Assembly (NCBI RefSeq): GCF_032334255.1
Contig: NZ_JAUHMF010000002.1
Coordinates: 930,001 to 994,000 of the forward strand
From: Thermanaerothrix solaris
GTDB taxonomy: Bacteria; Chloroflexota; Anaerolineae; Anaerolineales; Anaerolineaceae
Length of the DNA stretch: 64,000 bases
Direction of reading: 5' to 3'
The notes below the pieces were generated by a model. It saw only the letters and a program-made list of their open reading frames with translations. It was not told where the DNA came from and did no database searches. This document shows, in pieces, positions 49,823 through 57,623 of this stretch. Each line of letters opens with the position of its first letter. Within the stretch, counting starts at the first letter, position 1. The position numbers were made by a program, and so were the translations under genes.

Positions 49823-51478
49823 TCAGATCCAGGTGGGGGGTTGATACTCACCCCATACCTGACGCAAAACGCGGCAAATTTCTCCCAGAGTTATGTCGTT
49901 CTCTACGCATTCGATAAAAAGCGGCATCAGGTTTTCACTCCCGCGGGCTGCCTGTTCAAGGCGGGTGAGCAGTTCGCCAACCTTGGCGTTATCCCGTTGG
50001 GCGCGCAGCTCGGCCAACCGTGCCCGCTGGGCAGCCTCAATGGCCGGATCTACTTTCAGGCGCTCCAGATCCAACTGCTCTTCAATTTGAAAGGCATTGA
50101 CACCCACGATGATTTGTTCTTTGCTTTCAACGGCCTGTTGATAGCGATAGGCTGATTCCTGGATTTCCTGCTGCATGTATCCGTTTTCGATGGCGGCTAG
50201 GGCACCCCCCATGGCATCAATTTTGTGAATGTACTCCATAGCGCGCTGGCTAATTTCATCAGTCAGGTATTCAATCACGTAAGAACCGGCGAGCGGATCC
50301 ACGGTATCTGCTACCCCGGATTCGTATCCAATAATCTGTTGGGTACGCAGGGCTATTCGAACCGATTTTTCAGTTGGCAACCAGAGCGCTTCATCCATGG
50401 AATTGGTGTGTAACGATTGGGTTCCCCCAAGCACCGCCGCCAGCGCCTGAATGGTCACACGAACGATGTTGTTTTCTGGTTGTTGCGCTGTCAGGGTAGA
50501 GCCAGCCGTCTGGGTGTGGAAGCGCAGCATCCAGGATTTAGGATCCTGAGCCTTAAAGCGATCCCGCATAATTTGGGCCCATAGACGGCGAGCAGCACGG
50601 AATTTGGCGACCTCTTCCAGGAATTGATTATGGGCAGCGAAGAAGAAAGAAAGTTGGGCGGCAAACTCATCCACTTGGAGGCCAGAGTCAATCGCAGCCT
50701 GCACGTAAGCGATGGCATTGGCCAGGGTGAAGGCTACCTCTTGAACGGCGTTGGCGCCAGCTTCCCGGATGTGATAACCGGAGATACTAATGGTGTTCCA
50801 GCGTGGCACATGTTTGGCACAGTACTTAAAGACATCGGTGATCAAACGCATGGAAGGTCCAGGCGGGAAGATATAAGTACCCCGGGCTACATACTCCTTG
50901 AGGATGTCGTTTTGAATGGTGCCGCGCAACCACTTAGGATCTACACCTTGCCGCTTAGCCACCGCAATATACATCGCCAGCAGTATGGCCGCTGGAGCGT
51001 TGATGGTCATGCTGGTGGAAACTTTGTCCAGAGGAATGTCCTTAAACAGGATTTCCATATCTCGCAGGGATGATACCGACACCCCTACTTTTCCCACTTC
51101 ACCGGTTGCCATGGGGTCATCGGCGTCGTAACCAATTTGAGTGGGTAAGTCGAAAGCGACCGAAAGGCCGGTTTGGCCCTGAGCGAGTAAATAACGATAG
51201 CGCTGATTAGATTCCTCCGCGGTGGCATAGCCGGCATATTGCCGCATGGTCCACAGGCGACCTCGGTACATGGTGGGTTGGACGCCGCGGGTAAAAGGAT
51301 ATTCACCCGGAAAGCCCAGTTTTTCCATGTAATCGAAGTGTTTTGATGGAAGGGCTACCCGCGGAAGCGGAATTTGGGATGAGGTAAAGAATTCGGGTTT
51401 GCGCTCGGGATATTTTTCAATTAAGGGGCGTAACGTTTGGGTTTCCCAACGTTGTTTTTCCTTCTCAAGGTCGCTCAT
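49823..51478 (-). CDS. Methylmalonyl-CoA mutase, catalytic (large) subunit without the B12 domain
   Basis: 551 aa. The TIM-barrel substrate domain has YRGRLWTMRQYAGYATAEESNQRYRYLL, GLSVAFDLPTQIGYD, SMTINAPAAILLAMY, RGTIQNDILKEYVARGTYIFPP, and HTQTAGSTLTAQQP, all typical. The C-terminal cobalamin-binding domain, with its DxHxxG motif, is missing, as in the split mutase forms where a small B12 subunit is separate. No such gene is nearby, so it must be elsewhere. Interconverts methylmalonyl- and succinyl-CoA. Paired with the epimerase gene. Very close to isobutyryl/ethylmalonyl-CoA mutases, but the epimerase supports the methylmalonyl role. Confidence 0.9.
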   Translation of the reverse strand: MSDLEKEKQRWETQTLRPLIEKYPERKPEFFTSSQIPLPRVALPSKHFDYMEKLGFPGEYPFTRGVQPTMYRGRLWTMRQYAGYATAEESNQRYRYLLAQGQTGLSVAFDLPTQIGYDADDPMATGEVGKVGVSVSSLRDMEILFKDIPLDKVSTSMTINAPAAILLAMYIAVAKRQGVDPKWLRGTIQNDILKEYVARGTYIFPPGPSMRLITDVFKYCAKHVPRWNTISISGYHIREAGANAVQEVAFTLANAIAYVQAAIDSGLQVDEFAAQLSFFFAAHNQFLEEVAKFRAARRLWAQIMRDRFKAQDPKSWMLRFHTQTAGSTLTAQQPENNIVRVTIQALAAVLGGTQSLHTNSMDEALWLPTEKSVRIALRTQQIIGYESGVADTVDPLAGSYVIEYLTDEISQRAMEYIHKIDAMGGALAAIENGYMQQEIQESAYRYQQAVESKEQIIVGVNAFQIEEQLDLERLKVDPAIEAAQRARLAELRAQRDNAKVGELLTRLEQAARGSENLMPLFIECVENDITLGEICRVLRQVWGEYQPPTWI

Positions 51479-51588
51479 AGATCATCTCCTTGCTAGCCTG
51501 CATTGTTTAGTATATCGTATCCCTCGTCTCAGAAAAGATAACAATTTCATGGTAAACTTTGGACAAACTTCCTGAGAGCATAGCTGCC

Positions 51589-52848
51589 ATGACACCGTTT
51601 TTACAATTTGTCTTTATTTCTGCCATTATTTTATTTGCGGCAAAAGCCGCGGGTTATATAAGCACACGCCTGGGACAGCCCTCGGTTCTCGGGGAGTTAC
51701 TGGTTGGGTTACTGCTTGGTCCTTCGCTGATTGACCTGGTCCATCTGCACATTTTTACTGATGCCCATTTGGGGGAGTTTGTGTATGAAATTGGCGAGTT
51801 GGGAGTTCTCATCCTGATGTTCCTGGCGGGGATGGAACTCCACATTCGCGATTTTGTGCGTAATACGCGCGTTTCGCTGTTAAGTGGCTCCCTGGGTGTT
51901 ATTGTCCCGGTAGCGTTAGGGACAGGGGTGGGGCTATTGGCTCACATGCCCTTAGATAGCGCGCTCTTTTTAGGCCTAACCCTGGGAGCAACCAGCGTTA
52001 GTATCTCGGCTCAAACTTTAATGGAACTGAATGTCTTACGCACCCGGGTTGGACTAGGATTGCTGGGGGCAGCCGTTTTCGATGATATTTTGGTTATCTT
52101 ATTCCTATCAATCTTTCTGGCTCTCGGCGATGGTGGATTAACACCGACAACCGTTCTGCCGGTTGTGTTACGGATGGCGATTTTCCTAGCACTTTCGATG
52201 GGGTTCGGGTTGTGGATTCTTCCACGGCTCAGCCAACGCGTAGTCCGGCTACCGGTCAGTCAGGCCGCTTTAAGTTTTGCTATCGTCATCATGCTGCTTT
52301 ATGGCTTAGCGGCCGAGGTACTTGGAGGTATGGCTGCCATTACTGGCACGTTTCTGGCTGGCTTGATGTTTGCGCGCACGCCAGAAAAAGGACAGATTGA
52401 AAGTGGCTTGCGTGCCCTGGGGTACGGTTTCTTTATCCCAATGTTTTTTGTCAATGTCGGTCTCGCGGTTGATCTCCACCTAATTCGACTCGATACCTTT
52501 TGGATCATGTTGGGGGTGATTCTGGTTGCCATCATTGGGAAGATCCTGGGTGCAGGATTGGGGGCGCGGGCTTCGGGTTACTCCTGGTTGGAAGCGCTAC
52601 AATTAGGAATAGGGATGGTCTCACGCGGGGAGGTAGGATTGATTGTGGCGACAGTTGGGCTGGATAACGGCTGGCTTTCACCGCAGGTCTTTCCGGCTAT
52701 TGTGGCGATGGTGCTGGTAACTACCCTGGTCACACCCCCCTTATTACGAGCTACATTTGCTCATCAGGAAAAAAAGGACAGAGCCGAGATGATCGAAGCG
52801 GTGTCCACCCCCGAAGCCTCGGTGGAACCTTTTGAGTCCAAATCTTGA
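51589..52848 (+). CDS. CPA2 family monovalent cation/proton antiporter
   Basis: 419 aa from the ATG at 51589; a TTG ten codons earlier is less likely. Twelve predicted helices. The family stretches are LGQPSVLGELLVGLLLGPSL near residue 40, LGVLILMFLAGMEL, LGLTLGATSVSISAQTL, and VFDDILVILFL (discontinuous transport helix with an acidic residue). C-terminal tail is short (about 40 residues) with no RCK/TrkA-N domain, unlike KefB. It probably exchanges Na+ or K+ for H+. The next gene, 18 nt on, codes for a small PII-like protein that may regulate it. Confidence 0.9.
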   Translation: MTPFLQFVFISAIILFAAKAAGYISTRLGQPSVLGELLVGLLLGPSLIDLVHLHIFTDAHLGEFVYEIGELGVLILMFLAGMELHIRDFVRNTRVSLLSGSLGVIVPVALGTGVGLLAHMPLDSALFLGLTLGATSVSISAQTLMELNVLRTRVGLGLLGAAVFDDILVILFLSIFLALGDGGLTPTTVLPVVLRMAIFLALSMGFGLWILPRLSQRVVRLPVSQAALSFAIVIMLLYGLAAEVLGGMAAITGTFLAGLMFARTPEKGQIESGLRALGYGFFIPMFFVNVGLAVDLHLIRLDTFWIMLGVILVAIIGKILGAGLGARASGYSWLEALQLGIGMVSRGEVGLIVATVGLDNGWLSPQVFPAIVAMVLVTTLVTPPLLRATFAHQEKKDRAEMIEAVSTPEASVEPFESKS

Positions 52849-52866
52849 ATGAGGTGATTGACGTTT

Positions 52867-53223
52867 ATGTTTCTAGTTTTGTTCGTCCTCAATGATCCTG
52901 AAAATTTGGATGCCCTACTTGATGCGTGGGAAGGTGTGGGGGTGAGTGGGGTGACGATTCTCTTGAGCAAAGGTTTGGTGCGATTCCGCGAAAGCGGTGG
53001 GGCGTGGCGTGAGGATTTTCCGCTGTTTCCCTCTTTAGAAAATTTTCGCGAGCATATCGAAAATACCAATCGTACCTTGTTTTCCATTGTTGAAGATGAA
53101 GCCACCGTAGAACGTCTACTCAAAGCCACGGAGCGGGTGGTGGGTAGCCTTAATCAACCTAATACTGGCGTTATGGCGGTAATTCCTTTGGCGCGGGCAT
53201 ATGGGCTGAAAAAGCAATTCTGA
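52867..53223 (+). CDS. PII-like (GlnB-superfamily) small protein
   Basis: 118 aa from the ATG at 52867, which has GAGGTG 10 nt upstream; a TTG at 52858 is too close to it. The first strand-helix MFLVLFVLNDPENLDALLDAWEGVGVSGVTILLSKG and the final strand TGVMAVIPLARAYG form the ferredoxin-like fold of PII-like proteins. There is no UmxR-type uridylylation loop. Several PII-like proteins are encoded beside the transporters that they regulate (SbtB with SbtA is the known case), so control of the antiporter upstream is likely, by inference. Confidence 0.68.
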   Translation: MFLVLFVLNDPENLDALLDAWEGVGVSGVTILLSKGLVRFRESGGAWREDFPLFPSLENFREHIENTNRTLFSIVEDEATVERLLKATERVVGSLNQPNTGVMAVIPLARAYGLKKQF

Positions 53224-53225
53224 GA

Positions 53226-54278
53226 TCAGAGAATTAGCATCGCATCGCCAAACGAGTAGAAACGATAATTGAGACGAATGGCTTCACGGTATGCTTCAAG
53301 GATGCGTTCGCGTCCGGCGAAAGCGCTGACCAACATCAGCAAAGTAGAACGAGGGAGATGAAAGTTGGTCACCAAAGCATCCACCACACGAAATTCAAAG
53401 CCGGGTAGTATATAAAGATCGGTCGGTCCAACAAATGGTGCAACCCATTCTCCAGGGGCGGCAACGCGGGCAGCCGTTTCCAGAGTTCGCACACTGGTGG
53501 TACCAACGGCGACCACGCGCTTTCCTGCCCTTTTCGTGGCATTGATACGCTCTGCTGTTTCGGGAGGAAGTTCGCACCATTCGGTATGGATGCGATGCTG
53601 AGTTGGGTCTTCCTCGGTTACTGGGGCGAAGGTGTCCAGGCCAATATGGAGCACCAAGCCGGCGAAGCTGAGCCCCTGGGCCTTAAGGCGTTCGATAAGT
53701 TCGGGGGTGAAGTGTAAGCCAGCGGTTGGGGCAGCAGCCGATCCCGGTTCACGGGCGAAGACGGTTTGGTACCGTTCGGGGTCGCGCAATGGTTCGTGGA
53801 TATAGGGGGGGAGGGGCATCTGCCCAACCTGAGGCAAGTAAGGTTCTATGGGCTCGGTGAATCGGATCAGGCGACGCGAACCTCCCAACTCGGCGACGAC
53901 TTCGGCAGGAGGTCCACCTTCGACTTGAAGGCGCATTGGAGGTCGGACCCGTTTGCCACCCACCAAACTTTCCCAGGTGTGGTCGGCGATTTTTTTAAGC
54001 AAAAGCAACTCCACCCGTCCGCCGGAGGGTTTGCGCGCCCATAGACGTGCCGGGATGACGCGGGTCTCATTGACCACCAACAAGTCGCCGGGGTTAAGAT
54101 AGCGTCCAATCTCCCAGAAAATGGTATGCTCAAGGTCAGGACGATCCCGCCACATGACCAGCAAGCGTGCATTATGGCGCGGCTCGACCGGGGTTTGGGC
54201 GATGCGGTCGGGTGGAAGTTCATAATCGAAATCGGAAGTCTTATAAGATGCGCTAGACATAAAAGAATGAAGATCCAC
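53226..54278 (-). CDS. queA: S-adenosylmethionine:tRNA ribosyltransferase-isomerase
   Basis: Transfers the ribosyl part of SAM to preQ1 in tRNA, making epoxyqueuosine. 350 aa. Marks are FDYELPPDRIAQTPVEPR at the start, LLVVNETRVIPARLW, GSAAAPTAGLHFT, HIGLDTFAPV, and NFHLPRSTLLMLVSAFAG. The GTG at 54278 has AAAGG 5 nt upstream; an ATG at 54260 (MSSAS) would give a family-like short start but lacks a site. It follows ruvB by 8 nt, a classic pairing. Confidence 0.95.
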   Translation of the reverse strand: MDLHSFMSSASYKTSDFDYELPPDRIAQTPVEPRHNARLLVMWRDRPDLEHTIFWEIGRYLNPGDLLVVNETRVIPARLWARKPSGGRVELLLLKKIADHTWESLVGGKRVRPPMRLQVEGGPPAEVVAELGGSRRLIRFTEPIEPYLPQVGQMPLPPYIHEPLRDPERYQTVFAREPGSAAAPTAGLHFTPELIERLKAQGLSFAGLVLHIGLDTFAPVTEEDPTQHRIHTEWCELPPETAERINATKRAGKRVVAVGTTSVRTLETAARVAAPGEWVAPFVGPTDLYILPGFEFRVVDALVTNFHLPRSTLLMLVSAFAGRERILEAYREAIRLNYRFYSFGDAMLIL

Positions 54279-54286
54279 CGAAACCT

Positions 54287-55339
54287 TTATTTTAGTTCGT
54301 CATCATTTCGCGAAAAAAGAGACGGCTGTTGGTTATTTTTGGTATATGGGAGGCCCAAGTGGGCATAGGCTAAAGGGGTGGCAACGCGGCCTTGCGGGGT
54401 ACGATCCAGAAAGCCCAGTTGGAGCAAGTAGGGCTCAACCACGTCCATAATGGTATCGGGTTCTTCGCCGATGGAGGCGGCAATGGTATTGAGTCCTACC
54501 GGGCCGCCGTTGTACTTCTCAATGACGGTGCGCAAGACACGTTGATCTACGTCGTCCAATCCAAGAGGGTCCACGTTGAGAAGGTTTAATGCCTCGCGGG
54601 CAATTTCGGCTGTGATTTGACCGGCTCCGCGGACTTGAGCGTAATCGCGCACGCGACGTAGGAGACGCAGAGCCACGCGGGGAGTGCCTCGTGAACGGCG
54701 GGCAATCTCCGCAATCCCTTCCGCATCGGCATGAACGCCGAGGAGTAGCGTGGCGCGGCTCAGAATTTGCTCGATCGCCTCGCGACTGTAATAATCCAGG
54801 CGATAGACGGCGCCAAAACGTGCCCGCAGCGGTGCACTGACCAGAGCCAAGCGAGTAGTGGCGCCGATCAGGGTAAAGCGGGGGAGTTTAAGGCGGATCG
54901 AACGCGCTGCCGGTCCTTTTCCGATGACAATGTCGAGCGCAAAATCTTCCATGGCCGGGTAGAGAATCTCTTCGATGGCTTTGCCCAGGCGATGGATCTC
55001 ATCAATAAAGAGGATGTCACCAGCGCGAAGGTTGGTTAAAATTGCAGCCAAGTCTCCGGCTCGTTCGATGGCCGGGCCTGCGGTCACCTTGATTTCAACG
55101 CCCATTTCATTGGCCAGAACATGGGAGAGGGTGGTTTTACCCAGCCCTGGCGGGCCGTAGAAGAGGACATGTTCCAGAGGTTCCCCGCGCTGGCGGGCCG
55201 CGGCTATTAGGATGGAGAGATTTTCCTTTAGGCTATCTTGCCCAATAATGTCAGCCAGGCGGCGCGGGCGCAGAGCCTGATCAAGTCGGTCGTCTGGCCG
55301 GCTTTCGGGTTGTACGAGGCGCTGCTTGGAGTCGTTCAT
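54287..55339 (-). CDS. ruvB: Holliday junction branch-migration helicase RuvB
   Basis: 350 aa. AAA+ motor of RuvABC that drives junction migration. Walker A is GPPGLGKTT (near residue 65), Walker B is ILFIDEIHRL, sensor 1 is TLIGATTR, and the arginine finger and C-terminal winged helix include TIAASIGEEPDTIMDVVEPYLLQLGFL. RuvA and RuvC are not next to it. There is no ribosome site and the -10 box ends only 9 nt before the ATG, so the mRNA may be nearly leaderless. Confidence 0.96.
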   Translation of the reverse strand: MNDSKQRLVQPESRPDDRLDQALRPRRLADIIGQDSLKENLSILIAAARQRGEPLEHVLFYGPPGLGKTTLSHVLANEMGVEIKVTAGPAIERAGDLAAILTNLRAGDILFIDEIHRLGKAIEEILYPAMEDFALDIVIGKGPAARSIRLKLPRFTLIGATTRLALVSAPLRARFGAVYRLDYYSREAIEQILSRATLLLGVHADAEGIAEIARRSRGTPRVALRLLRRVRDYAQVRGAGQITAEIAREALNLLNVDPLGLDDVDQRVLRTVIEKYNGGPVGLNTIAASIGEEPDTIMDVVEPYLLQLGFLDRTPQGRVATPLAYAHLGLPYTKNNQQPSLFSRNDDELK

Positions 55340-55348
55340 ATCGGTTTG

Positions 55349-55378
55349 ATTATAACTGCTTTCTGCCTGGGGATTGAA
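55349..55378 (-). promoter_or_regulatory. ruvB-queA promoter
   Basis: Minus strand TTCAAT (55373-55378), 18-nt spacer, perfect TATAAT (55349-55354). Transcription should begin about 55342, three to four nt before the ruvB ATG. Confidence 0.55.
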
Positions 55379-55379
55379 T

Positions 55380-55385
55380 TATAAT
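55380..55385 (+). promoter_or_regulatory. -10 box of upp
   Basis: Perfect TATAAT (55380-55385), just 2 nt from the -35 box of the divergent ruvB promoter. No good -35 on the plus strand. The upp ATG is at 55418. Confidence 0.4.
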
Positions 55386-55417
55386 AAGCGAAATTTGAGC
55401 AAAGGAGCCCGTCGCAT

Positions 55418-56044
55418 ATGTCGCTCGTCCATGTCTCAAAACATCCCCTCGTGGCTCATAAGTTAGCCAAATTGCGCTCGGTGGAGACCGAACCCAAGCG
55501 ATTCCGCGAATTAGTCCGTGAGTTAAGTGCGCTATTGGCCTATGAGGCGACTGCGGACCTGGCGACGCGCCCGGTGACGGTGCAGACTCCCATGGGAATT
55601 GCCCAAGGGGCTGAGTTAGTGGAAAAAATCGGGCTGGTGCCCATTCTGCGCGCCGGCTTGGGCATGGTTGAAGGGGTGTGGGAACTCATGCCCTCGGCAG
55701 AGGTCTGGCACTTGGGCATCTATCGGGATGAAAAGACGCTTAAGCCAGTGCAATACTACAACAAACTCCCGACCGAGCCTCGAGTCAGCGTGTGTTTGAT
55801 CTTGGATCCGATGCTGGCCACAGGTGGGTCGGCTATTGCAGCCGTGGACATACTTAAGCAGTGGGGTGTAAAACGCATCAAGTTCGTGGGGCTGATCGGA
55901 TCGCCCGAGGGCATTCAGCGACTAGAGATTCATCATCCGGATGTGGCGATCTACCTGGCGGCCATTGACGAGCGCCTGAATAATCAAGGCTATATTGTGC
56001 CCGGGCTGGGGGACGCCGGAGATCGTCAGTTCGGCACGGGTTGA
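55418..56044 (+). CDS. upp: Uracil phosphoribosyltransferase
   Basis: Makes UMP from uracil and PRPP in pyrimidine salvage. 208 aa with the family N-terminus VHVSKHPLVAHKLAKLR, the VPILRAGLGMVEGV block, the PRPP loop VCLILDPMLATGGSA (near residues 125-140) and VGLIGSPEGIQRLE. C-terminal GLGDAGDRQFGT binds uracil. Length is standard. AAAGGAG is 9 nt ahead of the ATG. Confidence 0.96.
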   Translation: MSLVHVSKHPLVAHKLAKLRSVETEPKRFRELVRELSALLAYEATADLATRPVTVQTPMGIAQGAELVEKIGLVPILRAGLGMVEGVWELMPSAEVWHLGIYRDEKTLKPVQYYNKLPTEPRVSVCLILDPMLATGGSAIAAVDILKQWGVKRIKFVGLIGSPEGIQRLEIHHPDVAIYLAAIDERLNNQGYIVPGLGDAGDRQFGTG

Positions 56045-56076
56045 GCCCAACACGATCTTTTGCAAATACGCGTGGT

Positions 56077-56829
56077 TCAGGGGGCGAGAGCGCGTTGCGC
56101 GCGGAACAATAATCGGTTAATGCCCCAAATGGGGATGGCTAAAACCAAATGGATAGTTAAAGCCATCCCCAAAATTAATCCTAATGTCAAGAGAGCCCGG
56201 TTAAGCAAAGGCCACAGGGTAAGGGCTAACCATTGCCCGATCCCGGCTAAAAAGGCTACCACGGAAAAAATACCCAAGGCTACGGCCACAGCCCACCAGG
56301 CGCGGCGGTCAGCCGCGGAGGGGATCATGGTACTGCTAATGGTAAACGTGAGATAGAACCAGAGCCAGAAATCGGGTTGTTGGGTTAGGACGAGTGCCTG
56401 GGGCAGGAGGCCTTGCCAGTTAGCCTGAAGCAAAAATGGAAGCAAAGTTTTGAGGCCTAAGTAGTTTGAACCGAGGTGGGAAACCACCAGCGTGCCAATG
56501 AAAAAAGGGGCTACCCCAATCAGGGCATCACGGAGGAAATCAGTTTTAGATGTCTGCACGCTCCCCAATTGCAGTTGACCGTTGGGCAACATCCGGGGGA
56601 GAAGCGAGAAGCCCCGCAACGGAACGCGCAGCAACTTGGCGAACAGAACGTGGCTAAATTCGTGCAACACCACTCCTGGTAAGAGGAGAATGGAAAACAG
56701 TATCACCGCTAGGTTGGAGCGTCGGGTTAGGAGATAGAAAAACATCTGCAATTCGTGATGCAGCCAGCGCTGAATCACGAGGAAGGAAAGCAGAGTTAGA
56801 CCAAATGCAATTAGGCCTTCAAACGCCAA
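56077..56829 (-). CDS. Membrane protein with HExxH motif (M50-like putative metalloprotease)
   Basis: 250 aa, about seven hydrophobic helices. The HEFSH motif (VVLHEFSHVLFAKLL, near residue 57) resembles zinc-binding HExxH of site-2 protease-like families. A second helix has the Asp/Ser-rich SSTMIPSAADRRAW that may supply the third ligand. The NPDG-type third ligand of canonical M50 is absent, so protease activity is uncertain. It starts 7 nt downstream of the tpiA stop and is co-transcribed with it. No further family assignment. Confidence 0.65.
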   Translation of the reverse strand: MAFEGLIAFGLTLLSFLVIQRWLHHELQMFFYLLTRRSNLAVILFSILLLPGVVLHEFSHVLFAKLLRVPLRGFSLLPRMLPNGQLQLGSVQTSKTDFLRDALIGVAPFFIGTLVVSHLGSNYLGLKTLLPFLLQANWQGLLPQALVLTQQPDFWLWFYLTFTISSTMIPSAADRRAWWAVAVALGIFSVVAFLAGIGQWLALTLWPLLNRALLTLGLILGMALTIHLVLAIPIWGINRLLFRAQRALAP

Positions 56830-56836
56830 ACCGCTC

Positions 56837-57595
56837 TCACTTGGCCGCGGCTTCGACGATTTTTACGAACTCTGCGGCTTTTAGGCTGGCACCGCCAACT
56901 AATGCCCCGTCAATCTGGGGTTGAGTGAAGAACTCGGCGGCGTTAGCGGCAGTTACCGATCCGCCATAAAGCACGCGCACTCCCTCGGCAACGGTGTTCC
57001 CGAACATCTTGGCCAGAGTGGGGCGGATGACATCTCCCACCACGCGGTTTGCGTCTTCACCGCTGGCGGCGCGCCCAGTGCCGATAGCCCAAACCGGTTC
57101 ATAGGCAATGACCAATCCGCTGGCTTGTTCGGGCGTCAGGTCTTTCAGTCCCTGTTCAATTTGGCGGGAGACGACTTCGGCTGTACGGCCGGCCTCGTTT
57201 TCGGCCAGTGTTTCGCCGATGCAGACGATGGGGGTGAGCCCGTGGGCCAACGCGGCACGTACCTTGCGATTAACCGTTTCATCGGTTTCACCAAAGTAGG
57301 TGCGTCGCTCTGAGTGGCCGAGGATAACATATTGGCAAAACTCTTTGACCATAGCAGGTGCGATCTCGCCGGTGAATGCACCGGCGGTTTCCCAGTGCAT
57401 GTTTTGTGCACCCAAGCCGATATCGGTGCCGCTCAACATAGCCGCTATCGCCATCAGGCTGGTAAAGGGCGGGCATAGCACCCGTTCTACCGCTTTCACA
57501 GCTTGCAGCCCTGGCAGCATTTCTGAAACCAGGACGCGGGCCTGTTCAACCGTTTTATTCATCTTCCAATTTCCGGCAACGAAAGGTTTACGCAT
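56837..57595 (-). CDS. tpiA: Triosephosphate isomerase
   Basis: Interconverts glyceraldehyde 3-phosphate and dihydroxyacetone phosphate. 252 aa TIM barrel with GNWKMNKT (Lys), GHSERRTYFGE (catalytic His), AYEPVWAIGTG (catalytic Glu) and YGGSVTAANA (phosphate loop). No other glycolysis gene lies next to it. The gap to the upstream GT2 gene is 28 nt, so they share a leftward transcript. Confidence 0.97.
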   Translation of the reverse strand: MRKPFVAGNWKMNKTVEQARVLVSEMLPGLQAVKAVERVLCPPFTSLMAIAAMLSGTDIGLGAQNMHWETAGAFTGEIAPAMVKEFCQYVILGHSERRTYFGETDETVNRKVRAALAHGLTPIVCIGETLAENEAGRTAEVVSRQIEQGLKDLTPEQASGLVIAYEPVWAIGTGRAASGEDANRVVGDVIRPTLAKMFGNTVAEGVRVLYGGSVTAANAAEFFTQPQIDGALVGGASLKAAEFVKIVEAAAK

Positions 57596-57623
57596 GGTGG
57601 TCTCTCCTGAAGGGGATTGAATT

